Notes: generated from the letters alone by a model not told the origin. A DNA stretch of 64,000 bases from Pachypanchax playfairii (GCA_006937955.1 SSNP01000139.1:683188-747187); one strand, 5' to 3'. Positions 48,180-59,535 are shown, numbered from the stretch's first letter. Translations and numbers: made by a program.

Positions 48180-48672
48180 AACTCTTCCCTTCATTGGCTT
48201 CCTGTTCATTTAAGACTTGAATTTAAAGTTTTATTATTAACCTACCTAACTCTGCATGTGTATTTGTCTGACTTCCTGCAGCCTTATGCACCCCTAAGAT
48301 CCCTTAGATCTGTTGATCATTCACTTTTAGCTGTCCCAAGGTCCACGCTGGGTCTTTTTCTTTGTGGCTTCATTGAGGAACCAGCTGCTCCACCGTGTTA
48401 AACAAACACTAATTGTTGCTGTTTATAAATCCCAACTTAAAATTCATTTATACACATTGGCTTTTACTCAACATGAGCGTTATTACATTTCATGTTAAAT
48501 CTGAATCTCAATTTCAATATTAGATTTCTTTAATCATCTGATAAAATGTTCTAGTTTTTTTCTTGTCTTTTTATATCTCATATTTACTGTTGGTGGATAT
48601 CTACTGTATATCCATATTTGCAGTAATTTGGTCAATATATTTGTTTTTAAAAGTGCTTTATAAATAAATCAA
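48180..48672 (+). mobile_element. LINE 3' end with ATAAATAAAT tail
   Basis: CATTGGCTTCCTGTTCATTT, TATTTGTCTGACTTCCTGCA and CCTTATGCACCCCTAAGATC correspond to the last part of ORF2 in a common teleost LINE (translated LPVHFR-type, YLSDLLQPYAPPRSLRS-type). The stretch ends AAAGTGCTTTATAAATAAAT. Multiple stops and an internal deletion; inactive. Confidence 0.65.
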
Positions 48673-48864
48673 ATTTTGTTTTAAAACAAGACAGACTCTG
48701 TGATTTGTGGAGATAGAATAGCGAATCATAATGCAGAGAGAAGGTCCAACTACTATCTTAGCTTTCTGGCTGTGGGAAGAATAGAGCTTAACTTCAGACC
48801 GGGTCTAGTAACTAGTCCAGAGGAAAAACCCCTCTGTTAAAACTCTTATTGAAGAGAAACATGT

Positions 48865-49432
48865 TTAAAGAGGCCCTTCCATTAAAAATGGTTTTTCTGA
48901 GGTTTCTGTTGAATATTTTAGCTCCACAGGTGTTCTTACCTTCATAGTGGGTCAATAACTTCTCTTTCAGTTTTTATCTCTCAAACTACACAGGTGGCGA
49001 AAACACCCGAGTTCTCCTCTTGTCACAACTCCTTTGTTCGTTAGTATTCATCAGCTCCCGCAGTTGAAACCACGCCTAGCATGCTGCTGGCTAAAAGCTG
49101 TAGCATAAGACGTAGCAAACAGGAAGAGAGAACGTCTGATGTTGCCATGCGCAGCGGGGCAGGAAACATTATACCTTGCTCTCATAGGCTAGTTTGTTAG
49201 CCAATCAGAGTCCAGCAAATTTGAATAATGAATATGAACGAGCTGCTGACGAAGCAGCCGAAGCAGCCTGATGGAACGAGCCGGAACCACCCGAGTTTTA
49301 ATTCAGACAGATTGAAAGGTCTGTTAATCAGTGTTTCCTGATGTTTTTTAGATATAAAATGTTTCATATTACAGGTTAATACTTAAGAAATAACCACAAA
49401 GTCCTGAAATGTGTATGAAATGGCCTCTTTAA
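48865..49432 (-). mobile_element. TTAA-MITE family A, copy 8
   Basis: TTAA flanks at 48865-48868 and 49429-49432, reverse orientation. Ends TTAAAGAGGCCCTTCCATTA and ATGGCCTCTTTAA. CCAAT core and ATGAAG/GTAAGA junction (48940/48939) conserved. Small deletions around 48955 and 49018. Confidence 0.9.
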
Positions 49433-50741
49433 ATACATGTTTTCTGTTTACCGCAGACAGTGTTGGACGTTGTACCTTGTACTCCTTTAAATCAGATTAA
49501 CTGGTCATCCTTATCAACAATATTTCTTTTGAATAATTTGTACTCAGCTCTGTGTCAATATTTTACTCAGATACTTGTTCACTGCCGCTGCTCAGATGTG
49601 CAGTCTCTGCTTCTAGAAGATAAAACATGACAGATCCTGTACGTGGATATCATGGCTTCAGTTTTCAATAATGGAAGAAGGGGAAGACGCTTGATCTATT
49701 TTTAGAATATGTCCAGAGATTTGTCGATAAGTTTTCTAACATCACATTTACACAGCCATCTTACATAGGATGCTTTTTCTTGTGGGCATTTATTGTTCAT
49801 CTAGTTACTGTACTTCAAGCACCTGGCTATCTGGTTGCTGATAGCATTTTGAGGAGCTACAGACGGCAAGTCTTGTGATCACTACAGCACCACTGGTGCA
49901 GAGGGAGTGCATACATCAGGTTTTCCTTTCTGTAAAGCGCGAGCCTAGAGATTTCAGAGACTTGCTGACTTTACTCTTGATCCCTGAGAGACATATTTCC
50001 TGACTTCAAAACGTTGGCTGAAATGGTGTCTCATGTAGCAACTGAGCCTTAAAACAAAACTGAGCACATGCACAGTCTCCCTTGATGTGTTTTTCTATGC
50101 ACAAACCAGCACCAAGCATATGTTCATATAGATGGTAACAAGACTTGAATCCAGTTAGATTAATTTTGAGAATGCTGAGTTTGTTTTGTGTGGCCTATTT
50201 TCTGCAGACAGTTCTTTTGTGTAGCCTCTGTAATCAATGATCGGATGAGCAATAGGTCTGGTTTAAACTACAGTTCAATCCACATTATGTTGGAGTGAAG
50301 GAGTTTAAGCATCTGGCAGTTTTATTCATGAGTGGAAGTAAAACAGTGTGAGATAGAAGGCCGGACTGAGTCAATGTCTACTACAGTCATGCAGAGTCTA
50401 TACTGGTCTGTAATGGTGACGAGAGAAAAATAAGCCTTTCCTTTTATTAACTGATCAACTGCAGATTATCTTCACATGTTTTGACTGTCAAGAAAAATCC
50501 ATATGTGTCTGAACAAGAGAAATTTGAGACAATGCAACAAATGTGCTTGTATTTTCTCTTTATAATGTTACAAATGAATAATACTGTTCCATATAACCTC
50601 TAATTGCTTTCTTGTTAAACAATTTTAGACAGTCTGATTCCACAATGCAGTTATTTAGATAACAGGTGAACATAGAACTTTTAAAACCCCGCCCATCATC
50701 TTCGTGTAGTCTCTTTTTTCGGCATGATTTCCCCTCCTTTT
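49433..50741. other. ntrk3 intron 1, nothing recognised
   Basis: AT-rich, no gene or repeat end recognised. Confidence 0.4.
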
Positions 50742-51285
50742 TTAAAGAGGCCATTTCATACAAATGTCATGACTCTGTGGTTATTTCTTAAGTATTAACC
50801 TGTAATATTAAATATTTTAGAGCTAAAAAACATTAGGAAACACTGATTAACAGACCTTTTAATCTGTCTGCATTAAAGTTCGGCTCGTTCCATCAGGCTT
50901 CGGTAGCAGCTCGTTCATATTCATTATTTGAATTTGCTGGACTCTGATTGGCTAACAAACTAGCCTATGAGAGCAAGCTATACTGTTTCCTGCCCTGCTG
51001 CTTATGGCAACAGCAGACGCTCTCTCTTCCTGTTTGCTACGTCGTTATGCTACAGCTTTTAGCCAGCAGCATGCTAGGCGTGGTTTCAACTGCGGGAGCT
51101 GGCGAATACTAATGGCCGGGTCAGGTCGTTCGGACTCGGGAGAACTCGGGTGTTTGAGAGATTAAAACTGAAAGAGAAGTTGTTGACCTGTTTTCACAAC
51201 CACTATGAAGGTAAGAACACCTGTGGAGCTAAAATATTCAACAGAAACCTCAGAAAAAACATTTTTAATGGAAGGGCCTCTTTAA
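50742..51285 (+). mobile_element. TTAA-MITE family A, copy 9
   Basis: TTAA flanks at 50742-50745 and 51282-51285, forward orientation. CCAAT core intact; ATGAAG at 51205-51210 followed by GTAAGA. A deletion removes the TCGCCACCTGCGTAG segment upstream of the junction. Confidence 0.9.
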
Positions 51286-52490
51286 AAAAAAGTCCAGATT
51301 TTTATAGCCTTTTTAATGACATTTGCTTTTAAAACAAATGATCATTGTGTCTGAGAACATTTGCATTTTTAGAGCTTTTGTTTTTGTTTTTTAAAATCAA
51401 CTAGGCCAGGAAATATTTTCTTTGGTTATATATTTTAACAATAAGATTTTGTATGTTCTAGCTCTGAATAAACTTATTTTAATGTATCTGCAGTGTTACT
51501 GTATAGTTTTTAACTATACACTAAACATCTGTTTGACTTTATATGGCATGTTCATAACATTATATAACTCAGGAAAGTTTAGAGATTTGTATTTTTATGT
51601 CTGCATCGTCCATCATTTTCCTTTCCTTGACAACAAGTGAGATGCTGATGTTTGGGTGGTAAACATTGTTATATTTGAAAGACCCACTCCGATCATCTTT
51701 TGGACTATTTTAAAGTGTCTCAGGGGCCTTTTAAATCATGATTATGGTGTTTTACCCAAAATCACAAAACCGTATAATCGTCTAGTCTCTGTTTATTGAT
51801 TACTAAGCATAGCTTAATATCTTTACTGTCTCTTTTTGGTGGTGTATAAAGTATAATATTGATGTCTTTTGGTCATTCTAAGCGAAGGATAAGAGCACCA
51901 GCGATGTTTTTTTTCATCCTTTTCTGACCAGATAAAATTTTGTGTTGAGGCAGATGAGAACATATTAAAAGTAAATGGTCCACTGGGACACAGTTCTCTT
52001 TCTACTTGCTCTATGTTGCTGCAATGACCTTGCTACGCTAATCAGAGTATCACAATCACTCTCCATCTTTCCTCTTAGGATCAAACTCATTGTTTCACAA
52101 AGTGTCTGACATCACCCTCTTTTAATTCTACATCACATCTTCTTTTCTTCACCAATTTCTCCTGCTCAGAAATCTCCAAGCCTGAGTATTTCAGACTCTA
52201 TTCTTCTATTTTAACCTAAACTTTTAAATCTATTGTTTTCCCTTCTCTCTGTCATGTGTGAAGCCTGCGAGATCTAGATTGTGACATTCAGTCAAGCAAG
52301 CTTTCATTTTCACTTTGTCAGCCTGCAGCTGGGTAGTTCAATTACAACAAAAATATTTAAAGTGATATTAATCTTCTGTTCCCACTCCTGCCGTCTAAGA
52401 AAACAAGTACATTTCGTTATATATTAGGAAATAAATGTTTTATTTGGGTATATCTTTGTCTTTTGTCCAAAAATGTCTTCAGAGCTTAAT
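51286..52490. other. ntrk3 intron 1, nothing recognised
   Basis: No recognised gene or repeat terminus. Confidence 0.4.
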
Positions 52491-52496
52491 TGTGCA

Positions 52497-52675
52497 AACA
52501 ACGTTTCTTGCCAGTTTTTGACACAATGCTGCAATAAGGTAGTTCCAACCAACTGAAAATGATTTACACAATTTTCTTGTTAATGACAAACTACATATTA
52601 ACTTCAAATTCCTAAAATATTGATATTTCAACAATTGATTCTGGAACATAAAAAACTGGAATCAGACTTCAAACT
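52497..52675 (-). repeat. hAT-related repeat fragment, inverted relative of 61505-61650
   Basis: Read in reverse it contains AAATATCAATATTTTAGGAA, TTTGAAGTTAATATGTAGTT, TGTCATTAACAAGAAAATTG and TGTAAATCATTTTCAGTTGG, matching the same ordered words at 61552-61640 with few differences. The other copy begins with a hAT-like end, so this is probably a fragment of the same family. Confidence 0.6.
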
Positions 52676-52720
52676 ACACAAGAGGATGTTTTAGATTTAA
52701 TTTAAGATTTTAAGTATTGC

Positions 52721-53100
52721 TATTTCCGGACTATAAGTTGCTACTTTTGTCACACGCTTTGAACACTGAGGTTTTAAACAATGATGGAGCTAATTTATGG
52801 ATTTTTACAGGCCAACGAGCTTCATGTTGCCTAAACATTTCGCCTCGTCACATCAGACCAATAGCATCACTGCACAGGTCACAGAGGACCAATGGAACTG
52901 TTTGAATTAAATCAAATGCGCTCACTCTAAATTCTTCATTTTGTGCTTCATGCAAACGCCCTCAACATGGAAAACACAAGAAGAAATGCACATGATGCAG
53001 CTTTTAAGTTTAAGGTCGATCTGGCAGCATGTAAACATAAATGAACCTAAGGTGTGACACTGGAGATATTTAATCAGCCGTGTTCCAGGCACCGTTCATA
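52721..53100 (+). mobile_element. pogo-like element, left end with start of transposase
   Basis: Starts near TTTCCGGACTATAAGTTGCT, a terminus shared with a widespread vertebrate pogo-like family. At 52965-53038 the frame MENTRRNAHDAAFKFKVDLA followed by a stop matches the beginning of the CENPB-type DNA-binding domain (AAFKLKVVDLA type) of that family's transposase. Truncated before or at the family B MITE beginning at 53170. Confidence 0.6.
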
Positions 53101-53169
53101 CAAAAAGTATTTCCAGTTAGTATTTGTGTGTCATGGTACGTATTTAATTAGAAGTTAAAGTCTTTCTGT

Positions 53170-53722
53170 TTAAAGGTACAGTGTGTAAGAATTAGACCTT
53201 ATTGTCAAATCCAAATCTTGCAGTTCATGTAGAAAAAAAAAAAAAAATCTGCTCTCAGCCACTCACCCCCTCCCCTTACTGATTTTTATGTTGGGTTGCC
53301 AGTTCTGATGTTGATTCTCAATTTGTTTCTCTTGTATTTGTTCAATTTTTGGGAATTTCTGAAGGCTTATTTGTTCAGTGTTGAGTTTTCCTAAGTGCGT
53401 TTGAACGCTCCATCACGTTCTGCTCGGCTGCTCAGTTAGAAGGATGTGGTGGTTTCTTACTTTTTGCTGCTGCTCGTTGTGGAATTACAGCTGCTTGTGT
53501 TGAAGACTTGGCATCCTTGCAGACTCACATGTGATTCGACATGGAACCAGGAAGTCTGGACGTGTAAATAATGATTCCGGTCCGCGCTAGCTTTTTTAAA
53601 ATGACCAAAACTAGCGACCACCCAGCCGACTGAGATCCAGATCTGTTACAATGTGACTTTATTTGTGACAACACCCCAACATCAGTGGGGCATTAAATTG
53701 TTGTGTGAGTATTTAACTGTAA
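53170..53722. mobile_element. TTAA-MITE family B, copy 2, right end lost
   Basis: Left end TTAAAGGTACAGTGTGTAAG with TTAA intact. Homologous along its length to 42979-43525 (shared CACTCACCCCCTCCCC, ATTACAGCTGCTTGTGTTGA, CCCAGCCGACTGAGATCC), but ends at ATTTAACTGTAA before the right terminus, where an ATAATAATAATAA run follows. An A-run at 53234-53247 differs from copy 1. Confidence 0.8.
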
Positions 53723-54601
53723 CATAATAATAATAAATTAATTAAATAACAAATTTAATGTACACATGTATGAAAACATGCATGTGCATGCATGTGTGCA
53801 TGTGCATGTACTGTGCACTTTGATGCATGGCTAAATGGGTAACACGCAAACTTCTGTCCAACTTTGACCTCAGGCAGCCATAATCAGGACACAGGAGATT
53901 TCAGCAAATTGCATCAGCCCATATTTCATGCATTTCATGAAACTCAGAAGCTGCTGTATAATTTATTAATAACACCACATTATACAAGTCAATGTCAATA
54001 GAGTCAACGGGGCTAAAAAACAACAGCCAAGAGTGAATACATTAGTAACAGAAGTTGCACCTCAGGGAGTCCAATAGACTTTGCACTTTGTCTCAGCCCT
54101 CTGTGTGGAAAGCTAGTATCTCTTTTGTAATGGAGAAACTGGTGGCACGTCACTCAGGAGAAGTGACCTGAGTTGGCAGCTGTCTGCATTTGACACTGTG
54201 AACTGTGGAAGATATGTATTTCCAGAGGAAGCCGTCGCATGTCAAGCATCACTAATGTGTTTGTTGGTGCCGTGAAGAAACTTGTTCCTCTGGGTTTGTT
54301 TGAGATGGTAGACAGAACATCATAGTGGTGAAGAGATCTTTGTACTCATCATCTCTATATATCAGATTCATTAGACATTAAACAGTTCACTTAAACATAA
54401 AAGGGATAAAGGCTCTTCTTCACTGGAGCTAAAAACTCAGAAAGACAAAGAAAAAACACAGTTTTTATTTTCTATTCATGATTATTTTCTTTTGGTAAAT
54501 GTTTTGTTTCTTATTTTTGCTGTTAAAGTTTTCATTTTGTACCAATTGATGCTGGTTTTCTTTCTTGTCTATGAATACATTTTGGTCTCTGTAGTTGAGT
54601 T
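53723..54601. other. ntrk3 intron 1 spacer with TGCATG-rich segment
   Basis: 53773-53810 is an alternating purine-pyrimidine tract of TGCATG and TGTGCATG words. No gene recognised. Confidence 0.45.
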
Positions 54602-54960
54602 TTGTGTGTGTGTGTGGGGGGGGGGGTGGCGGTTTGTATTTCTGACCTCCTGAGGACCAGTTTCCTGACTTTTACTATCTTTCTGGGGTCCGAGGGTTCT
54701 TGTGGGGAATGAAGCCTGGTCCCCATGAGGGGGACTCCCCTTTTTAGGGTTAGGGGTTAGGTTTATAGGTATGGTGTGAATAGAGTTTTAGTTAGTCTTA
54801 GGGTTAGTTAAAGATCAGTAATGGTTAAGGTTAGGAAAAGGGTTTGGGTTAGGTATAAATCTAGTTACTAAAATCAATGGAAGTCAATGGACGGTCCCCA
54901 TAAGGATAACAAAACACACTTGTGGGTGTGTGTGTGTGTGGGTGTGTGTGTGTGTGTTGG
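54602..54960. repeat. 290-bp telomere-word repeat flanked by (GT)n, copy 2
   Basis: Same unit as 22174-22463, here 54631-54920 between GT/G runs at 54602-54626 and (GT)n at 54924-54958. By eye the two copies differ at only about eight positions plus the flanking microsatellites. Contains GGGTTAGGGGTTAGG words. Confidence 0.75.
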
Positions 54961-55095
54961 TGTGTCATTGCTCACAATAACTTTCAGTTTGGGGGCGCTG
55001 TGGTCTAGGAAAAGAGGGACTGGTTACCAGCTGGAGGGTTACTGGTTCTATTCCAGGTTCCTCATAGGGCCGAGCGATCTGATGAAATAAGATCG

Positions 55096-55681
55096 TTAAA
55101 GAGGCCATTTCATACTCATCTCAGGACTTTGTGGTTATTTCTTAAGTATTAACCAGTAATATGAAACATTTTATATCTAAAAATTGTCAGGAAACACTGA
55201 TTAACAGACCTTTCAATCTGTCTGCGTTAAAATTCGGGTGGTTCCGGCTCCTTCCGTCAGGCTGCTTCGTCAGCAGCTCGTTCATATTCATTATTCAAAT
55301 TTGCTGGACTCTGATTGGCTAACAAACTAGCCTATGAGAGCAAGGTATACTGTTTCCTTGCCCTGCTGCACATGGCAACGTCAGACATCGTGTCTTCCAG
55401 TTTGCTACGTCTTATGCTAACAGCTTTTAGCCAGCAGCATGCTAGGCATGGTTTCAACTGCGTGAGCTGATGAATACTAACGAACAAAGTAGTTGTGACG
55501 AAACGGATACAGGCCGTTAGGACTCGGGTGCTATCGCCACCTGCGTAGTTTGAGAGATAAAAACTGAAAGAGAAGTTGTTGACCTGTTTTCACACCCACT
55601 ATGAAGGTAAGAACACCTGTGGAGCTAAAATATTCAACAGAAACCTCAGAAAAAACGTTTTTAATGGAAGGGCCTCTTTAA
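55096..55681 (+). mobile_element. TTAA-MITE family A, copy 10, nested in hAT
   Basis: TTAA flanks at 55096-55099 and 55678-55681. Both termini intact (TTAAAGAGGCCATTTCATAC and GGGCCTCTTTAA). ATTGG at 55314-55318, TACTAAC, ATGAAG at 55601-55606 followed by GTAAGA. Removing it restores hAT sequence AAGATCGTTAAGGATTTTAA. Confidence 0.92.
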
Positions 55682-56378
55682 GGATTTTAATGTGATGACG
55701 ATCTTTCAAAGCTTGAAGATGGTAGAACCGAGTTGCATTCTATCACCCATCTATGCCATAATTTATTGACGTGTATGTGCACACATTTGTTTTGTTTTTT
55801 TCCTTTCCCTCTCAGCCGAGTCACGCCATTTGCTAGTTTGCGTCTGTTGGCATGACAGACACACTAATGGTCCAATCAGAGCGAGTTTCAGGCAGCGTGT
55901 TGGTTTGTTTAGCTTTGTGAAGGTTCACAAGATCAGTAAGGGAGACATAGTGTTAGGAGTACTTGCAAGTTTTATTTTTTCTTGATTTCTTTTCCTCTTT
56001 TTTTTTGTACAAAAAGGTCATTTTACAAAAAGATCCAAAACTTTGGGCCCCAAATAAAAATGCATACAAAAAGAAAAAAAAACTAAACTGACAGGACTTA
56101 ACTCGACTAACTTCCAACTGGACTGAACTCCCACTAAGACACACTAGGGATCCTTTATAGGAACAGCTAGACAAGACTACACACATAGAGGGGAGAAACA
56201 GAAAATCAGCTACAGTCCTTCTAATCATTAATTCTATAACTATAAATAAGGATCATCAAAACACAAAATACTACTAACTAACATCTTCAGTAAATCAAAA
56301 TAAACATAATCTTAACATGTTAAACAGAAACATCTAAGTAAAAGAAGGGTGTGGCATTCCTCCACCTTTGCTATACGG

Positions 56379-56830
56379 AATTGGTTTGGGTTCTCTTATA
56401 GCGACACGTTGCAAACAAATGTAATTGCGAAGTTTGCAACAAAGAGGTTCGCACGTTGGAAAGTTAGAAGGCAAGGTGACCGACAGCCGCGTCCCCATCC
56501 ACACCGACGAAGCGCTGGAAAGACATCACAGATGCAGTGACATTTTATCTGACAAAGGGGATATGGTTCTGATCCAAACTGTGGAGAATGAGAGGTTTAG
56601 AAGACTCCTATAAGTAGTTGATCCACGGTACGAGGTACCAAATGGAAAATATTTCTCCAACACTGCCATTCCCAAACTGTATTCTGACTGACTTGAGAAG
56701 GTGGTAGAAAAAGTTAAACGCGCTCAAGTTTATGCCACAACCAGTGAAACGTGGTCCAGCCGCACATCAGAGCCTCATTTGACTCTGACGATCCATTTAA
56801 TTGAGAACTGGGAGTTCTGCTCTGTTGTTT
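56379..56830 (+). pseudogene. ZBED-type hAT transposase, N-terminal part, broken
   Basis: Pieces of a BED-finger hAT transposase, the enzyme family related to domesticated ZBED1. NWFGFSYSDTLQTNV is followed, in a neighbouring frame, by CEVCNKEVRTLE, the Cys-x2-Cys half of the BED zinc finger; the His half is deleted. Then come LIQTVENERFRRLL, a stop, VDPRYEVPNGKYFSN, PKLYSD, another stop, and VYATTSETWSSRTSEPHLTL then IHLIENWEFCS, which covers the start of the RNase-H-like core including the usual Asp/Trp-type segment (here SETWSSR). The catalytic core and dimerisation domain beyond are missing. Inactive. Confidence 0.75.
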
Positions 56831-57160
56831 GTCAACTTTTTAGTTTGATGATGTTTTTTGTAATAGAACGCATTTGCCATATTTTTTCCTAAATTAAAAC
56901 AAGCATTGAAACAGTACCCTGTCTAAAATGATCTTTTATCTTATTTTCTGTGAAGGGGTATACTTTTAAATTGATATATTATTACTGGTAAATAACTTCC
57001 AAAATATCTGAATTGTTGAAATGTAAAAAAGAAAATCGTGATATTTTTTTCCCATATCGCCCACCCCTATTTCCTCTACCACAGCTCTCCCCCAAGAACC
57101 CCTTGAAAAAGACATTGTTAATCATAATGGGTCCTTCTTGGTATACAAAGGGTAAAACAA

Positions 57161-59535
57161 AAAAGATCTAGTATGTAGGTTGAGGGGTCTCATGACATCA
57201 TGTCCCCCTTGTCTTTGTCTGGGTGTAGGTTCAGCAGTCTTTAAACTACCCAGTTTGACTGCTTGGATCAAGTTTGAGCTCACTGTCCCTCATTTTGTTA
57301 AAACACAGAGTGTGTATGTGTGTAAAAAGGCAGAGTAAAGGCCGTGTTTGTTTGTGTGTGTGTGTGGCAGCGAGAAAGAAGCTGTTACCTAAGTGGAAAA
57401 AAAATATCAAACAAATCAAATATGCAACAACCTTGAGCTCAATCTCCCCCTCAGTTCCATTTCTGCTGCTGGAGGTAATTGGTTGACACCGTGGAGCTGT
57501 GTGGGATCGGTCGTGTGTGAGGACTGAATTGTACTGCATTTTGCATTTCAGTCACATAAAACAGGTAGACAAATTTGGGAGAAATTTCAGTGAAACAAGA
57601 ACTGTTTGGACATTTGTTTTTTGACTTTCACTAAACTTGAGACGCGGGTGTTTATTGACTTGCACAGAGATCGAAACATTGACGTGTAGTGTAATCTCTT
57701 TGCCTTATTATTATTACTATTTATTAACATATTAATGTCATATAAATTTATTTTTTTTATTCTTCAAATAATTTACCATAATGTTTTCTGCACATTATAA
57801 CAGCCTGTCCTTTGTGACACAGTCTGTTTATAAAAGTAATGAGCTCTGTGTTTTGGATTAAGTTCATTTGAAAATCTATTCTATATCACATTGAATTAGA
57901 CAAATCATATAATCTGTTTTGGGATCATAATTTACTGCATGCAACACTTCAAAAGACCCCCCCTTCCCACCACCACAAAAAAACAGCATTTTTTGTATAA
58001 AATAAATAGGAAAACCGAGATAATATTAGTTGAAATGCAAGGATATTTTTCTGTTGACTTAATTTTTTTAACAAACACTTTTTTGATAACCACAATCACC
58101 CCTACTGGTCAATAAATTATAGTTTTAAGGTATTTCTTCTTCAGACCACAAGGGTGCATCCATATTTCACATACAGATTGAATCTGTTGCTAGAGAACTG
58201 TTTAACTTCATTTGTCACAAATTATCTTAATTTGAAATTATAAAACACATCTTGCATTTCTAATGTCTTCCACAGTATTAGCAGGTTTTAAAGCCCTAAA
58301 ATACAGTAAGGTATTGTTCTAGAATAGTTTGTGTTAGCCAAATGATATGTTAAATAGTTTGGGAGTGACCCCTATTTCCTTCATCCTGTTTAGATACATC
58401 TTTAATCTTAATCTGGCTCTGAGACATTGAGTTAAGTAATTTATCCTTTGAAGATAATTTTAAGGAGATTATCTTAACCTCTCCTCCTTTCTTTTCCTGC
58501 CAGTGAAACGGGGCACCTTTCAGTCCTCATCAGTCCTGTTAATGACTTTCTACGTTCTTGTTAAAAGAAAAAATATTCAAAATCTTTTTTTTTTTTTTTT
58601 TTTTTTTTGCGACTGTAAGCTTGTCTTCTTTTGCTGCAGGTGTTAGTTTCTCCTGTCAGAGTTCTTCATCAACACGGCAATGCTAATTTACCCGGAGCTC
58701 TAATTAACACCAGGACTCAGGTGGAGAAGTGTCACACACATGATTCAGCTTAACCTTTTGCTTTGATTTCCCTCAAGCTTGATTCCCAGTATTTGCAAGT
58801 AAACAACTCTATTTGCCCATGGGCCTCATTTTCATGTGCTTCCAGTTAATATAATATAGATTCTTGTTAGAACAGCGTGTGGTTAAGGTGTTACTGTGAA
58901 GTTCCTTCTTTTAATAACTAATTAAAATGATGTTACAAAAACAACAACAACAGAAAACTAAGATAAAAAGTGAAAGAATACATTGAAAACTAAATTTGCA
59001 TTTCATAACCGGTAGCTCTGAAAGTGGTTCCAATTTTCATCTAAAAAAATCTATAAATTCTTCACATGACTCATTTGAAGTCATCACGTGTTTGCTCTTA
59101 TTCAGTCATCTAAATAAGCTTGGGTTTAGGATGGATTAATGATATTGACTAATGAACGTTACAGGGTTTTAAATAAGGTCTGTAGATCTGTCTTAGGTTG
59201 CAACAAGAGTTTCTTACTGTGCTGCGGTATGTTTTTTATTCATGGGAAAAAGAAAGTCCAATTCCAAGGTTTTACATATCAAAATATGATCAAAATAATC
59301 TTTTTTTTTTACCAGGTTCTAAAACTGATTGAAATCTAATCACAAGTGAACAAAAATATGCAACATGTTCCACCATGGAAAAGCAGCATGTGAAAAACTA
59401 AGCCCATCCTGTCTGCTTGTATAAGATTTAAGAGGAAAAGTAGAAGCTGCTGATTAAATGCGTGATTAATAGATGATCAGCAGTGTGACCATCTTTATAA
59501 AAACAAGGGTTTGGGCAGTTTGCTGATCTGGAGCT
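57161..59535. other. ntrk3 intron 1, long stretch without recognised elements
   Basis: AT-rich, with GT run at 57348-57366 and a 23-base T run near 58587-58609. Open frames at 57246-57539 have no domain. Confidence 0.4.

Larger units (their letters stand above)
55065..57069 (+). mobile_element. hAT element (ZBED-type), decayed, carrying a nested MITE
   Basis: Left end TAGGGCCGAGCGATCTGATG, right end (reversed) TAGGGGTGGGCGATATGGGA. Flanks GTTCCTCA (55057-55064) and TTTCCTCT (57070-57077) agree at six of eight positions, consistent with an aged 8-bp duplication. A TTAA-MITE is inserted at 55096-55681. Transposase remnants lie at 56379-56830. Bases 55940-56370 look foreign to the hAT (poly-T/A-rich, beginning TGTTAGGAGTACTTGC) and may be a further insertion. 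Confidence 0.7.
54990..57160 (+). repeat. tRNA-like SINE interrupted by a hAT element
   Basis: The SINE head 54990-55064 reads GGGGGCGCTGTGGTCTAGGA and carries a box-B-like GGTTCTATTCC at 55044-55054, with box-A-like TGTGGTCTAGG upstream, the two internal RNA polymerase III promoter boxes. The hAT at 55065-57069 splits it. SINE-like sequence resumes at 57070 (TTTCCTCTACCACAG, CCAAGAACCCCTTGAAAAAG). The end is not sharply defined. Confidence 0.55.

Noticed and set aside
56800..56815. IENW reading as a possible ntrk3 exon 2 start
   Set aside because: The surrounding frame (WSSRTSEPHLTLTIHLIENW) is hAT transposase, there is no acceptor, and the next residues do not fit the Trk LRR.
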